A stretch of 64,000 nucleotides of DNA from a bacterium (lineage in GTDB: Bacteria; Deinococcota; Deinococci; Deinococcales; Deinococcaceae): contig JAJZIR010000001.1 of NCBI GenBank assembly GCA_021810505.1, positions 310,001 to 374,000 on the forward strand, given 5' to 3'. The position numbers and the translations under genes are program-made. Within the stretch, counting starts at the first letter, position 1, and the number at the start of each line of letters is the position of its first letter. This document shows positions 9,475-24,301 of the stretch, in pieces. A model generated the notes under the pieces. That model saw only the letters and a list, made by a program, of their open reading frames with translations, ran no database searches and had not been told where the DNA came from.

Positions 9475-12400
9475 CTAATCCTGAGCTAGCAGATCTCGAT
9501 CTCGGTAAGCCCCCAAAGTCAGCTCCATGGTCCGGTAGCGTCCAAACTTACTTGGACTTCTTTCCTTCTCCTTGAGGACCCGAAAAGTCTCGCTGGGATA
9601 CCCAGGCTCCACCGACTCCGGGTCCAAGATAAAACTGAGCTCCTCTTCATTCAGGCCGTAGAGCCTGGCGTAGTAGGCGTCTAGCTCAGCGCGCAGCAGC
9701 GCCCTGCGCTCGCCGTCGAAAACATAAGGCTGCCCTGGCTGCAAAGACGCCAGCGCAGTAGCCAGATCTCCCCTAGCTTCCTCCTTGAGCAAGGCCGCAA
9801 AACCGTCCAAGTCCCGGGCGGTGTAGACCAGCTCAGCCACCCGGGGGACGATATAGAGAAGGTCCTCAGGGCGGTAGTGCTCAGGGTGCAGCGCCGGGAA
9901 CTGCTTGAGGTAGTGATAGGTGACATGGGTCCCGCCCAGCTTCTGCCTAGCACAGTAATCGAGGACCAGGCTGTTCAGGTTAGCTAGCAGGCAAAGCTGC
10001 AGCGGTACCGGCTGGTCGCTGAGCAGCAAAGGAGCCGTGTGGCCGGTCCCCACCCTGGGGAGCACTGTGGCGATCACCGTCCTCTCGTCGGTCGCGCGCG
10101 CGATATCCCGCCAAGCGATCAGGTAAGGCTTATCCCAGCCCCTGGCGGCCAAGCGGCTCTCCACTTCGCGCTGGGGAACCCAGTAGCGGGGACGGATCGG
10201 CGCGGTCCGGTCGGCGGGCGCCGCGCTGCGGTCCCCTTCCATGTCGGCGTAGCGGTGGTCGTATTGCCAAAACATCTTGGCCTCCACTAGGGGCACTCCC
10301 TGGTCACTGAACAGGGGGGCGTCCGCAGACATCTGGAACATCATGAAGAAAGAGAGCCCCCAAGGGTTGCCCCCCGTCTCCTCCCACAGCACCGGCACCC
10401 TCTGGTAAATCTTCTTGGCTAGCCACAAGTCCCTCTGGCTGCGCAGCAGCGGTAGGCTTCCCGAGTTAGGGTTGAACAGCCTAAGCTCCGTTGGGCCGAG
10501 AGCGTAGTGCCTGCGGGGATCGCCTAAGTCCTCTGGGGAAGCCAGGTAAACGGCGAAGTCGGGAAGGGTGCTTGCCCGGGCGCGCTGCGCAGTGAGCAGG
10601 CAGAAGCGTTGGCGCGAGTCCACTGCTGGAAACAGCCCTTCTCGGTTCTCGAAATCGAACAGCGAGACCAGTTTTCGCTGCCCTACCAACGCCGCGAAGA
10701 AGGGCTGGCTCGCCCAGTCGGTAGCGACGCCGCTAGGGACCAAAATTCCTAGGCGACCTCCCTCCCGCAGCAGCCGCAGGGCCAACTCGGCAAAGAACAG
10801 GTAGGTGTTGGTATTCCCCCCAGCAGACAAAGGATAGAGACCGCTGCCCCCCAGGAACTGCTTCAGCGCGGCAGAAGCGTGCAGCGCTTCTTGGTAATCG
10901 GCGTAAAGAGCAGGATTGCTTTCGGCGAGCTCCTTGATCGCTTGCTTGCGGTGCACGTTCTTCTCCGCAGCGAGTTCCGGTAGGCGTCCCTTGAAGAATT
11001 CCTGCTCCTGCACTTCTAGTCTCTCCCAAGGTGGGTTGCCCAGCACGCAATCGAAACCGCCGCGTTCGAAAACCTCCGGGAACATCAGGGACCAGTGGAA
11101 GAAAGCCTGCTCACGGGCGATCTCGCTGATCGCCTGGTGCAGCGGCGCTAGAGACTCCCGCTGGGGACCAAACCTCAGGATCTCCAACTGTGTGCTGGTC
11201 AGAACCGGCGCGCCCTCCCGCTTGGGCAGAAAGAAAGCCGCGCACCAAGCGTCCCTGAGCAGCTTAAGGCGGTGGTAATCCGGATTCTGGTAGAGCTCTT
11301 CCAAGCGCAGCCGCTTGCGCTGCTGATCCGCCAAGCTCTCTTCGGGCAGCGCTAAGGTCTCCTGGACCTGATAGGTCAGCTCGCCCTGTCGGTAATCCAG
11401 AAGCCGGTCTATACCGACGGCGACTCTGTGGTTATCAGCCTTGAGGCGGCGGATGACCAGTTTATCATCCCCTGGTAGAGCGCCAAAAGCCTCCGGGGGG
11501 ACCCCTAGGGGATCCTCCCAGGCCCCCACCAAGCTGTTACCGCAGCGCACGTGGTACTCGAGCAGCCCCAAGGGTTTCCCTGGTTCGACGCTCTCGATCC
11601 AGAGCGCCACCCTACAGAGTTCGGCGGCCAAGGGGTTTTGGTCCACCCCGTAGATGCAGCGCCGCACCACCTCGCGCAGGGCGTGCTGGGGGGCAAGGAG
11701 GCCGACCGCCGCCACGTGCTCGGCCAAGCGCCGCGCCGCCGCCAGCAGGAAGTGGCCCGAACCGCAGGCGGGGTCGACTACCTTGAGCGCGAGCAGGGCT
11801 TCGCCGGGATCGGCCGGCTTGCTAGCCAGCACCTGGTCCACCAGGGGATCTAGCGCCGAGTGCACCAGCTCGCGCACCAAAGCGTCCGGGGTGTAGTAGG
11901 AGCCGGTCAGCTTCCTGGCCGAGCCCTTAGCCGAAGTACCCTCCTCTCCCAGCTGGAAGCGCCAGCGCCCATCTTGAACTGCCAGCTGGGGGCGCAGCTC
12001 CAAGAGCCCCTCGTAGACCGAACCCAGCTCTTCGGTGTCCAGGTCGCGGTAGTTCACCCTGCTTTGCAGCGCCTTGGCGTGCGAAGCGAAGCCCAGGGCG
12101 CCCACCGCCAGCAGCAGGTCGGCGTTGGGCAGTCCTGCTGCGTCCAGGTCAGGGCACAATTCCTTGGCGAAGAGACCGCCCAGCGCCGGGAGGCCGAGCG
12201 CGCTCTGGCCGCCGGCAAGCCCGGCGAAGACCACCTGCAGCCCCTCCCACAGGTCGCCGTGCAGGTCCAGCTGGCGCAGCCTGGCCCGCTCCAGCAGCCG
12301 GCTCAGCGCGTAGCCCTTGCGGTAGATCTCGCGCTGCTCGGCGGTGGCCGCCTCCGGGTGCAGCAGGCCGCGGCTCTCGGTCACCAGCAAGAACAGCATC

Positions 12401-13233
12401 CGGTAGATCAGCCGCAGCAGCTGCTGGAAGTAAGCCTCGGCGCTGAGGGTCCCTTCCGCCAGCCGGCCCCGCAGGGGATCGTTGGAGGCGGCAGCCAAAA
12501 AGCCGTCCCCCAGGTAGCCGAGGGCGGAGCGCACCCCGGCGCGCAGCTGCTCCAAGGCGCGCTGGCCGCTGACTTGGGCCTCCTGCAGCCAGCTGTCCCA
12601 GAGGCAGCGGCCCTGGACCTGCAGGAAGCGCGAGCCGTGCAGCAGCCGCCACAGCGCCGCGAATTCGCTCTGCAGCTCCTCGGTGAAGATCCGCTCCAAG
12701 TCGACGTCCAGGTAGGCCGGTCTGGTCAAGCTGGCCGAGCTGTGCAGCAGCCGCAGCCGCTTGGGATCGCCGACCAGAGCCCAGCGGAAGCTGCCCGAGC
12801 TCACCAGCTGGCGCATCAGCTCGAAGGGGGTGTGGCGGCCGCTCTCGCCGAAGTCAGCGGGCTTATCCAGCGGCGCACCGCGCAGCAGTACCGGCAAGCT
12901 GCCCTGGGCTAGGTAGCTCAGGGGAAAGCTGCGCTCCGCTACCGCCAGCTGGGGGCAGGGCTCCAAGCGGAAACCCAGAGCTTGCTCCAGAAGCGGCCCC
13001 ACATCCGCCGAGCGCGCCCAGAGGTCCTTGGCGATCTTCCAGGAGCGGGCCAGCTCCTCCTCGAACTCCAGCGAGCGGCTGATCCCGTAGTCGGCCTTGC
13101 CCTGGGCGCTGGCCGCCCCCGAGGCGGCCTTGAGCAAGAACTCCCCTTCGATCCAGCCGCCCACCGCGCTGATCGCGCCGAGCTGGCTGCCCGCCCGCTT
13201 GGGCTGCCGTCCCCTTTTCCCCCGAGGGCTCAC
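9475..13233 (-). CDS. N6-adenine DNA methylase of a DISARM-like cassette (DrmMI-like)
   Basis: A 1252-residue gamma-class adenine methyltransferase. The SAM-binding motif I DPACGSGHFL is near residue 487 and the catalytic NPPW motif (DCVLGNPPWERL) near residue 731. A long N-terminal region and a C-terminal part that probably includes the target-recognition domain surround the catalytic core, as in Eco57I/PglX/DrmMI-type enzymes. It would modify host DNA so that the partner helicases and nuclease spare it. I start it at the GTG at 13233: this overlaps the stop of the upstream helicase gene as GTGA, and family-like sequence begins there. The frame is open further upstream to 13974, but that is low-complexity Ala/Gly/Arg/Pro shadow translation of the helicase gene. 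It is the third gene of a minus-strand operon. A partial duplicate and an in-frame open extension lie just beyond its stop. Confidence 0.85.
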   Translation of the reverse strand: MSPRGKRGRQPKRAGSQLGAISAVGGWIEGEFLLKAASGAASAQGKADYGISRSLEFEEELARSWKIAKDLWARSADVGPLLEQALGFRLEPCPQLAVAERSFPLSYLAQGSLPVLLRGAPLDKPADFGESGRHTPFELMRQLVSSGSFRWALVGDPKRLRLLHSSASLTRPAYLDVDLERIFTEELQSEFAALWRLLHGSRFLQVQGRCLWDSWLQEAQVSGQRALEQLRAGVRSALGYLGDGFLAAASNDPLRGRLAEGTLSAEAYFQQLLRLIYRMLFLLVTESRGLLHPEAATAEQREIYRKGYALSRLLERARLRQLDLHGDLWEGLQVVFAGLAGGQSALGLPALGGLFAKELCPDLDAAGLPNADLLLAVGALGFASHAKALQSRVNYRDLDTEELGSVYEGLLELRPQLAVQDGRWRFQLGEEGTSAKGSARKLTGSYYTPDALVRELVHSALDPLVDQVLASKPADPGEALLALKVVDPACGSGHFLLAAARRLAEHVAAVGLLAPQHALREVVRRCIYGVDQNPLAAELCRVALWIESVEPGKPLGLLEYHVRCGNSLVGAWEDPLGVPPEAFGALPGDDKLVIRRLKADNHRVAVGIDRLLDYRQGELTYQVQETLALPEESLADQQRKRLRLEELYQNPDYHRLKLLRDAWCAAFFLPKREGAPVLTSTQLEILRFGPQRESLAPLHQAISEIAREQAFFHWSLMFPEVFERGGFDCVLGNPPWERLEVQEQEFFKGRLPELAAEKNVHRKQAIKELAESNPALYADYQEALHASAALKQFLGGSGLYPLSAGGNTNTYLFFAELALRLLREGGRLGILVPSGVATDWASQPFFAALVGQRKLVSLFDFENREGLFPAVDSRQRFCLLTAQRARASTLPDFAVYLASPEDLGDPRRHYALGPTELRLFNPNSGSLPLLRSQRDLWLAKKIYQRVPVLWEETGGNPWGLSFFMMFQMSADAPLFSDQGVPLVEAKMFWQYDHRYADMEGDRSAAPADRTAPIRPRYWVPQREVESRLAARGWDKPYLIAWRDIARATDERTVIATVLPRVGTGHTAPLLLSDQPVPLQLCLLANLNSLVLDYCARQKLGGTHVTYHYLKQFPALHPEHYRPEDLLYIVPRVAELVYTARDLDGFAALLKEEARGDLATALASLQPGQPYVFDGERRALLRAELDAYYARLYGLNEEELSFILDPESVEPGYPSETFRVLKEKERSPSKFGRYRTMELTLGAYRDRDLLAQD

Positions 13234-16006
13234 CGCGCCACCGGCAGCAGCGCGTAGACCCCGATCAGGTCGGGCGGCAGAGCCTCCACCTCGTAGCGCA
13301 CCCCGCGCTGCAGCGAAGCCCCCTGCACCCTGCAGTGATCGGCCAGCAGCTGCGCGGCCCGCTGCTCGGCCAAGCGGGCCAGCTCCCCCTCCAGCTCGGG
13401 GAGCCGCGAGAGCGCCTGCTGGACCAGGGCGCTGCGCTGCGCGGCCTCCATGTTGCGCTGGGGCTCCAGCTCGAGCAGCTCGGCGACCTCCCTGGCTTCC
13501 AGGGCCGTCAAGCTGCCAGCCAGGCTCTCTGCGCCCAGGCATTCCTCCACCAAAGTGAGGTGTTCGCCGCCCTGGCCCAGGCGGCGCAGGGCGCAGCGCA
13601 GGCGCAGCAGGTAGAGGGTGCGGCGCTGGGGCACCGCCACGAAGGCGGCGGCCGTCCGGGCCCGGGCGAATTCGGGTGCCCCCTCGGGCGACTCCCAAGC
13701 CAGCTCGCTGGCGTAGTCGGCCAGCGCCGCGGTGAGCGGGTGGGCGCGGTGGACGAGTTCGCTGCCTGGGGGCGCGGGCAAACTGAAGCTCAGCCGGCTG
13801 GGAACCCCTTGGACGCGCAGCCGCTCCGCCAGGGCGGGCGGCAGAGCGCCCAGCGCCAAGCCGAAGCTGCCGTCCCCGCGGGCTTCCAAGGGCGCCCCCA
13901 GGGCGGAGAGGGCTCTCTGGACGAAGCGGAAAACCTCCGAGGAGTCGCCCAGCAGGGCGGAAGTCCGCTCCCACTCCGCCAGAGCCTCCGCCGGGCGCAG
14001 CCGCCTCTGGGCGAAGATGGTCAGCTGCGCCGGGCCGCGCCGGGCGGCTTGCCAGAGCTGCTCGGTCTCAGGGGGTTCCTCGGCAGCGAAGTCGAAGACC
14101 GGCTGGTAGGAAGCGCTCAACACCCCGCGCATCACCCGCTCGATCAGCGCCGGCTCCACCGGCACCGGCACCGCGACCCCCAGCTCTTTGCGGATCCGCT
14201 CGGCCTTGCGCAGGATCACCTTGAGGATGGCCTCGTCCACCGGGTTGCCCTGGCCGTAGAGGGTCAGGATCCGCACCTTGGGAGCCGGCTGGCCGAAGCG
14301 GTCGACCCGGCCCTCGCGCTGCTCGTGGCGGGTGGGGTTCCAGGTCAGGTCGTAGTGCACCACCGCGTCGAAGGCCGACTGCAGGTTGATCCCTTCCGAG
14401 AGGCAGTCGGTGGCGACCAGCAGGCGGCTGCCCTCCTGCTGGCAGAGCTCCGCGACCAGCTGGCGGCGGGCGTCCGGGTCCAGCTCGCCGGTCACCACCG
14501 CGCTGGCGGCTCGGTCCCCGAACTCGGCCTCCAGCTCGGCTCCCAGGTAGTGGGCGGTGGCTTGGTAGCGGCAGAACACCACCGGGTTGAAGCCGGCGTC
14601 CAGCAGGGCGGCCAGCTCGGGGATCAGCGCGCTGAGCTTAGGGTCTTTGCCCTTGCCGCGCAGCCGGGCGCTGCGCTGGGCCAAGTCGTTCAGCTGCGCA
14701 GCTTCGGCGTCCGGCAAGGCCGCCGCCGGTCCGAGGTCGTCTGGGAGGTCTTCGCTGCTGTCTAGGACCAGCCGCTCCCCGCTCTCCTCCAGGGCGGGGA
14801 GCTCGCTCTCGCCCTGGACCTGCAGCCGGGTGCGCAGGGCCATCTCCGCCGCCGCCGGGCTCGAAGACAGGCAGCGCAGCAGCGCCAGGGCGGCCCAGAA
14901 GGACATCCGCCGCTGCAGCTGCCCGCCGCCCTCTGCCCGGCGCACCAGCTCCCTGGCGTAGGCCAAGACGTCGGCGAAGAGCTTTCCCCAGGCGCGGCCC
15001 ATGGGGTAGGCCAGCTCCCCCACTTCCCGCTGGGGGAAAACCTGGTCCCCCCAATCGGCGATGTCCTTACGGCGGCGCTGCACCAGCTGCAGGGCCAGCT
15101 GCTCGCGCAGGGCGCTGCGCCGCTCCCCTTCGGGCAGATCGGTCAGCTCGGCGAAGCGGGGGTCCAAAAAGCCGAGCAGCTGGGAGAAAGCCCGGTCGTC
15201 CCCGGAGTGGGGGGTGGCGGTGAGCAGCAGCAGGTGGCGGGGGCTGTCCGCCAGGGCCCGGACCAGCTGGTAGCGCTGGTGGCGGGCGGCGCCGGCCTGG
15301 ACGCAGCTGTGGGCCTCGTCGATCACCACCAGCTCCGGGCAGCTGGCCAGAAACTCGGCCCGGCGCCGCTCCGACTTGATGAAGTCCAAAGAGACCACGG
15401 TGTAGGGGTAGGCGGCGAACAAGGACTCCTCGGGGCCGAGGCCCCGCTCCAGGCGGGCCGCGCTCTGGCTGCGCACCACCGCGGCGTCCAGGGCGAACTT
15501 GTCCCGCAGCTCGGCCTGCCACTGATCGCAGAGGTAGGGCGGGCAGATCACCGTGAAGCGGGCTACCTCGCCGCGCTCCAAGAGCTCTTTGACGATCAGG
15601 CCGGCCTCGATGGTCTTCCCCACCCCGACGTCGTCGGCGATGAGGAGGCGCAGCCGCTCCATGCGCAGCGCCATCATCAAGGGGACCAGCTGGTAGGCCT
15701 TGGGGGAGAAAGCCAGGGCCGCGAAGCTGCGGAAAGGGCCGGCCCCCGAGCGGAACCTGAGCCGCAGGGCGCTCAACAGCAGCGCAGCCGCCGCCAGGTT
15801 GCCGGGCCGCTCCGGGCCGGGCGCAGGGAATCTGGCCGGGACCGGCGCCCGGCGCTCGGCCGCCAGCAGCAGCCAGGCTTCTTGCGCACTCGCCCCGCCC
15901 AGCGGCCGCAGCCGCAGCAGCTCCGCGGAGCTGCCCGGCAGCACCACCCACTCGCGGCCTCTGGCCCGCACCAGGTTGCCGGGAGAGAAGCGCGGCGGAG
16001 CGGCGC

Positions 16007-16010
<4 letters not shown>
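13230..16010 (-). CDS. SNF2-type helicase of a DISARM-like cassette (DrmD-like)
   Basis: A 926-residue superfamily-2 ATPase. Walker A is [20 protein letters not shown] near residue 125, the DEAH box is [10 protein letters not shown] near 227, and the TATPHSG motif follows. The second RecA-like domain carries the SNF2 signature [13 protein letters not shown] near 563. Length and motifs fit the RapA/HepA-like DNA translocases used in defence systems, including DrmD of class 1 DISARM. It should act as an ATP-driven motor on double-stranded DNA. The GTG start overlaps the preceding gene's TGA (GTGA), and its own stop overlaps the methylase start the same way, so all three proteins are probably made in fixed proportion. 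No nuclease motif is visible in it. Confidence 0.87.
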
Positions 16011-21166
<5,156 letters not shown>

Positions 21167-21237
21167 GCTCTCAAGCCTCCAGCAAGGCCGGTTGTAATTC
21201 CTGGGCGGCATATAAGGCAAGGCGGAAGGCCGTCTCC

Positions 21238-21475
21238 AGGTAAGGGCGGGAATGGAAAGCAGCTCTCGTCCACAACGATCCGATCGCAGCTAGCTTCCGC
21301 TTGGAAGCATATCCCTAAATGGGGAAGATCTCAGCCACTATTGTAACTTCGTAGTACTCCCACGTAGTACTCCCCCAACAAATAGGCTAGCCCGCGCTGC
21401 GCAGTGACCGGCCCGCAAGATCATGCTGCCACGCACTATTGTCAGGTGTACAATACCTTACCCCTACGGAGCTAT
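21238..21475. repeat. Dispersed repeat, copy A (continuous)
   Basis: The first half (21238-21346) matches 26458-26562, and the second half (21349-21475) matches 27313-27408. In the other locus a DUF3800 gene separates the two halves. Here the last few codons of that gene survive as two tandem CGTAGTACTCCC units (21350-21375), so the DUF3800 gene was probably deleted from this copy. Apart from this repeat I see nothing in 21167-21724. Confidence 0.8.
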
Positions 21476-21724
21476 AGCCAGCTTGGCCGTCACACCTACC
21501 GGACCTTGCTCTCTCCGGAAGGCCCACGGGCAGAGGCTGGGATCGCCCAAAACGAGCTCCGCTGGAGGAAGGTGTATTCCGAGGGCAGCGCCTACTGCTG
21601 GGCGCAGCGGCTGGCCAGGAACCAGTAGGTCTGGCGGGTAAGGGAGGTGCAGTTCTGAGTCCGGCTCAGCCCTCTTCTCACGTATTCCCTACACTTCTTA
21701 TGAGTAGTTCTTCTAGTTTACGCT

Positions 21725-23323
21725 ATGAAAACCAGCTTAGCCAGCTGTTTGGCTGGAGCTGCCCTGATCCTGGTCGGATGCAGCTAGGGGGGAGCCCCCG
21801 CTCCCAACCACCAGAGCAGTTCGGCCCTGTCCTTGAGCGGAGCTGCGGCCCTCTCGGTCCAGCAGGGGAGCAGCGGGAAGGAGACCCTCAGCTTGAGCAG
21901 CCAGAGCTTGAGCGGGACCGTGCAGCTGAGCTACCGAGTCAGCGAGGGAGGGGCCGCGCTCCCTAGCTCGGCTTTCAGCTTCAGCCCTAGCAGCGTGACC
22001 CTCTCCGCTGGGAAGGCTGTGCAGGTTCCCTTGACCGTAAAGACTCCTTCCAGCCTGGCCGGCCACGATCAGGTGCAGGTGACCGCTAGCTTATCGGGGG
22101 CGAGCGCTTCAGCGACCTTCCCCCTCACGGTGACCGGGGAGCAGGTGATCTACAGCTTTCAGGGCGGGAGTGACGGCGCCAACCCCGAGGCCGCCCTGGT
22201 CCTCGGCAGCAACGGGGACCTGTACGGGACGACGGAGCTTGGTGGCGCTTCTAGTAAAGGCACTGTCTTCCAGCTCTCGCCTCCCGCTTCCCCTGGGAGC
22301 AGCTGGACTGAGCAGGTAATCTACAGCTTTAAGGGTGGGAGTGACGGCGCTGATCCCAAAGCCTCTCTGGTCCTCGGCAGCAACGGGGACCTGTATGGGA
22401 CGACGTATGGTCTTAACGGCACTTCTGATTACGGCACCATCTTCCAGCTCTCACCTCCGACCTCCTCTGGGGGGAGCTGGGCTGAGCAGGTGCTGCACAA
22501 CTTCGGGAGTACCGGTGACGGCGCTAACCCCAGAGCTCCCCTGATCCTCGGCAGCAACAGGGAACTATACGGGACGACGGCGTATGGCGGCACTCCTGGT
22601 AATGGCACCGTCTTCCAGCTCACACCTACAGCTTCCTCTGGGGGCAACTGGACCGAGACGGTGCTGCACAGCTTTGGGAGTGGGGGTGACGGCATTTATC
22701 CATTCTCTTCCCTCATTTTTAGCAGCAACGGGGAACTGCTGTACGGGACGACAGCGGGTGGCGGCAGTAGCGGCACTTCTAGTGACGGCACCGTCTTCGA
22801 GCTATCGCCCATTACCACTGGGAGCGGTTGGGCTGAGCAGGTGATCTATAACTTTCAGGGCGGGAGTGACGGCGCTGATCCACTCTCTTCTCTCATCTTT
22901 GGCAGCAAGGGGGAGCTGTACGGGACGACGGGGTTTGGCGGCGCTTCTGACCTCGGCACCGTCTTCCAGCTCTCACCCCCGACCTCCTCTGGGGGTAGCT
23001 GGACCGAGACGGTGCTGTACAGCTTTGGGGGTGGGAGTGACGGCGCTCACCCTACTGCTGCTCTGATCTTTGGCAGCAAGGGGGAACTGTACGGGACGAC
23101 GGCGGTTGGCGGCGCTTCTGGTAAAGGCACCGTCTTCCAGCTCGCACCCGCTACCACTGGGAGCGGCTGGACTGAGCAGGTGATCTACAACTTTAAGGGT
23201 AGCAGTGACGGCGCTAACCCCGAGGCCCCCCTGATCCTCGGCAGCAACGGGGACCTGTACGGGACGACGTATAGTGTTAACGGCACTTCTGATTACGGCA
23301 CCGTCTTCAAGATCGTCCTCTGA
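21725..23323 (+). pseudogene. GloVer-repeat lipoprotein interrupted by an amber codon after its lipobox
   Basis: From ATG 21725 the frame gives a lipoprotein signal peptide, MKTSLASCLAGAALILVGC, one serine, then TAG at 21785-21787. The same frame continues without another stop to 23323. The mature part has an Ig-like domain (SGTVQLSYRVSEGG, then LTVKTPSSLAGHDQVQVTAS) and seven tandem repeats of about 57 residues with the pattern YGTTxxGGxSxxGTVFQLSP, the GloVer-type repeats of extracellular proteins. A TTG at 21833 could start a product lacking the signal. Either the gene is inactivated or the amber is read through. It belongs to a duplicated module; the second copy (27409-27972) has lost the signal peptide and five repeats. 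TAGTTT at 21715-21720, five bases before the ATG, may be a leaderless promoter. Confidence 0.85.
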
Positions 23324-23395
23324 TCCAGCTGATCCAGTTGGACACCCGTAGGATGGGGATTCAGATAGAGCGGTTGGGAGCGTGGGTTGGAGTGT

Positions 23396-24143
23396 AGAGG
23401 GCAGTCTGACCTAGCCTCCCAGGGAAGTTCGCGCAGTCGCCAGGGCTGGAACCCACAGAGCCCCTGGCGGGGGAATCTCCGCTCAGAAGCGACCCGGCCC
23501 TCAGCTGCACCGACACGCTGAATGAAGACCCGGGAACTGCCGAACAGCTCACTGACCATCTGCTCTGCGACTGGTTGGCAACTCACGAGCACCTGCTCTT
23601 GGTGGCAAGCCTGCCCCAGTACCATCCCTGGCTCGCCGGAGCACTCCCAGGAGGCCGCGCGGGGCTGCCAGCAGTCCCCCGCGCTAGAGATCAGGGGGTA
23701 CCCCCTCCAGGGCAACCGGGGTCTCTAGGGCGGTGCAGTTCCGCGCCGCCGGGTAGGGCGGCACACTTCCCAGGTCTGGGGGTCGTGGAGCTAGGTGGGC
23801 AGGTTATCCACGCCACCGTCCGATTCGGTGAGAACTCAGACCAGTAAGCCGACCCATTCACCCAGCTTGGGCTGGTGGTATTTGGAGTCAGGGCTAGCCC
23901 GCAGGCCTCTGGGGGTGTAGCCTAGCAGCTTGGCCAGCTCGGGGACGCTGAGGCCGGGGGCAGCTAGAGTAGAGCACCGAAACGACCGCTCCTGGGGTTG
24001 GGCCCGGTGAGCAGAGTACGGCGCAGAGCGGTGGTCGCGCTGCCAGCCTAGCACCATTCTTTTTGTGCCCAAGAACGTCTTGTGTAAAAAACGCTCCTAT
24101 TATTCCCAGATGGCCATGAGCAGCCCGTGGAGGCCGGGGAGTT
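23396..24143. other. Gap with no confidently identified gene
   Basis: Homology to the second GloVer module ends near 23395. A plus-strand frame is open from about 23413 to 23847 (containing TDHLLCDWLATHEHLLLVAS) but has no convincing start or ribosome site and dissolves into low-complexity G/P/A sequence. It may be a gene remnant. Nothing else is recognisable. Confidence 0.3.
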
Positions 24144-24294
24144 CCCCTGAAGCGGGGCGGCTGCGCCCAGTCCAGTACAGGGCGCGCTCCCGGGGGGCGA
24201 GCCGAGCCCAAATCCCCTGAGCGGAGGCTCTCCGAGGAAGAGCTCAGTGGCCCCTAGGAGGCGGCGCTCAGACCCCCCTGAGCGGAGGCTCTCC
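24144..24294. repeat. Short direct repeats, two of them at 61-bp period
   Basis: CCCCTGAGCGGAGGCTCTCC occurs identically at 24214-24233 and 24275-24294. A relative, CCCCTGAAGCGGGG, begins at 24144. The 61-bp period equals a type I-E CRISPR unit, but the repeat is short and unlike the CRISPR-like repeat at 28181. The array lies just beyond the 3' end of the binding-protein gene and could also be duplicated terminator hairpins. Confidence 0.4.
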
Positions 24295-24301
24295 CCTACC
24301 C

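Noticed and set aside
13234-13974. N-terminal extension of the methylase frame
   Set aside because: The frame is open but gives low-complexity Ala/Gly/Arg/Pro sequence antiparallel in composition to a real gene; it is the shadow of the SNF2 helicase, whose stop overlaps a good GTG start.
21785-21787. Genome-wide reassignment of TAG as a sense codon
   Set aside because: TAG ends many intact genes here, including icd, fchA, leuB, leuC, dgkA and uppP, at normal family lengths, so the amber codon is local.
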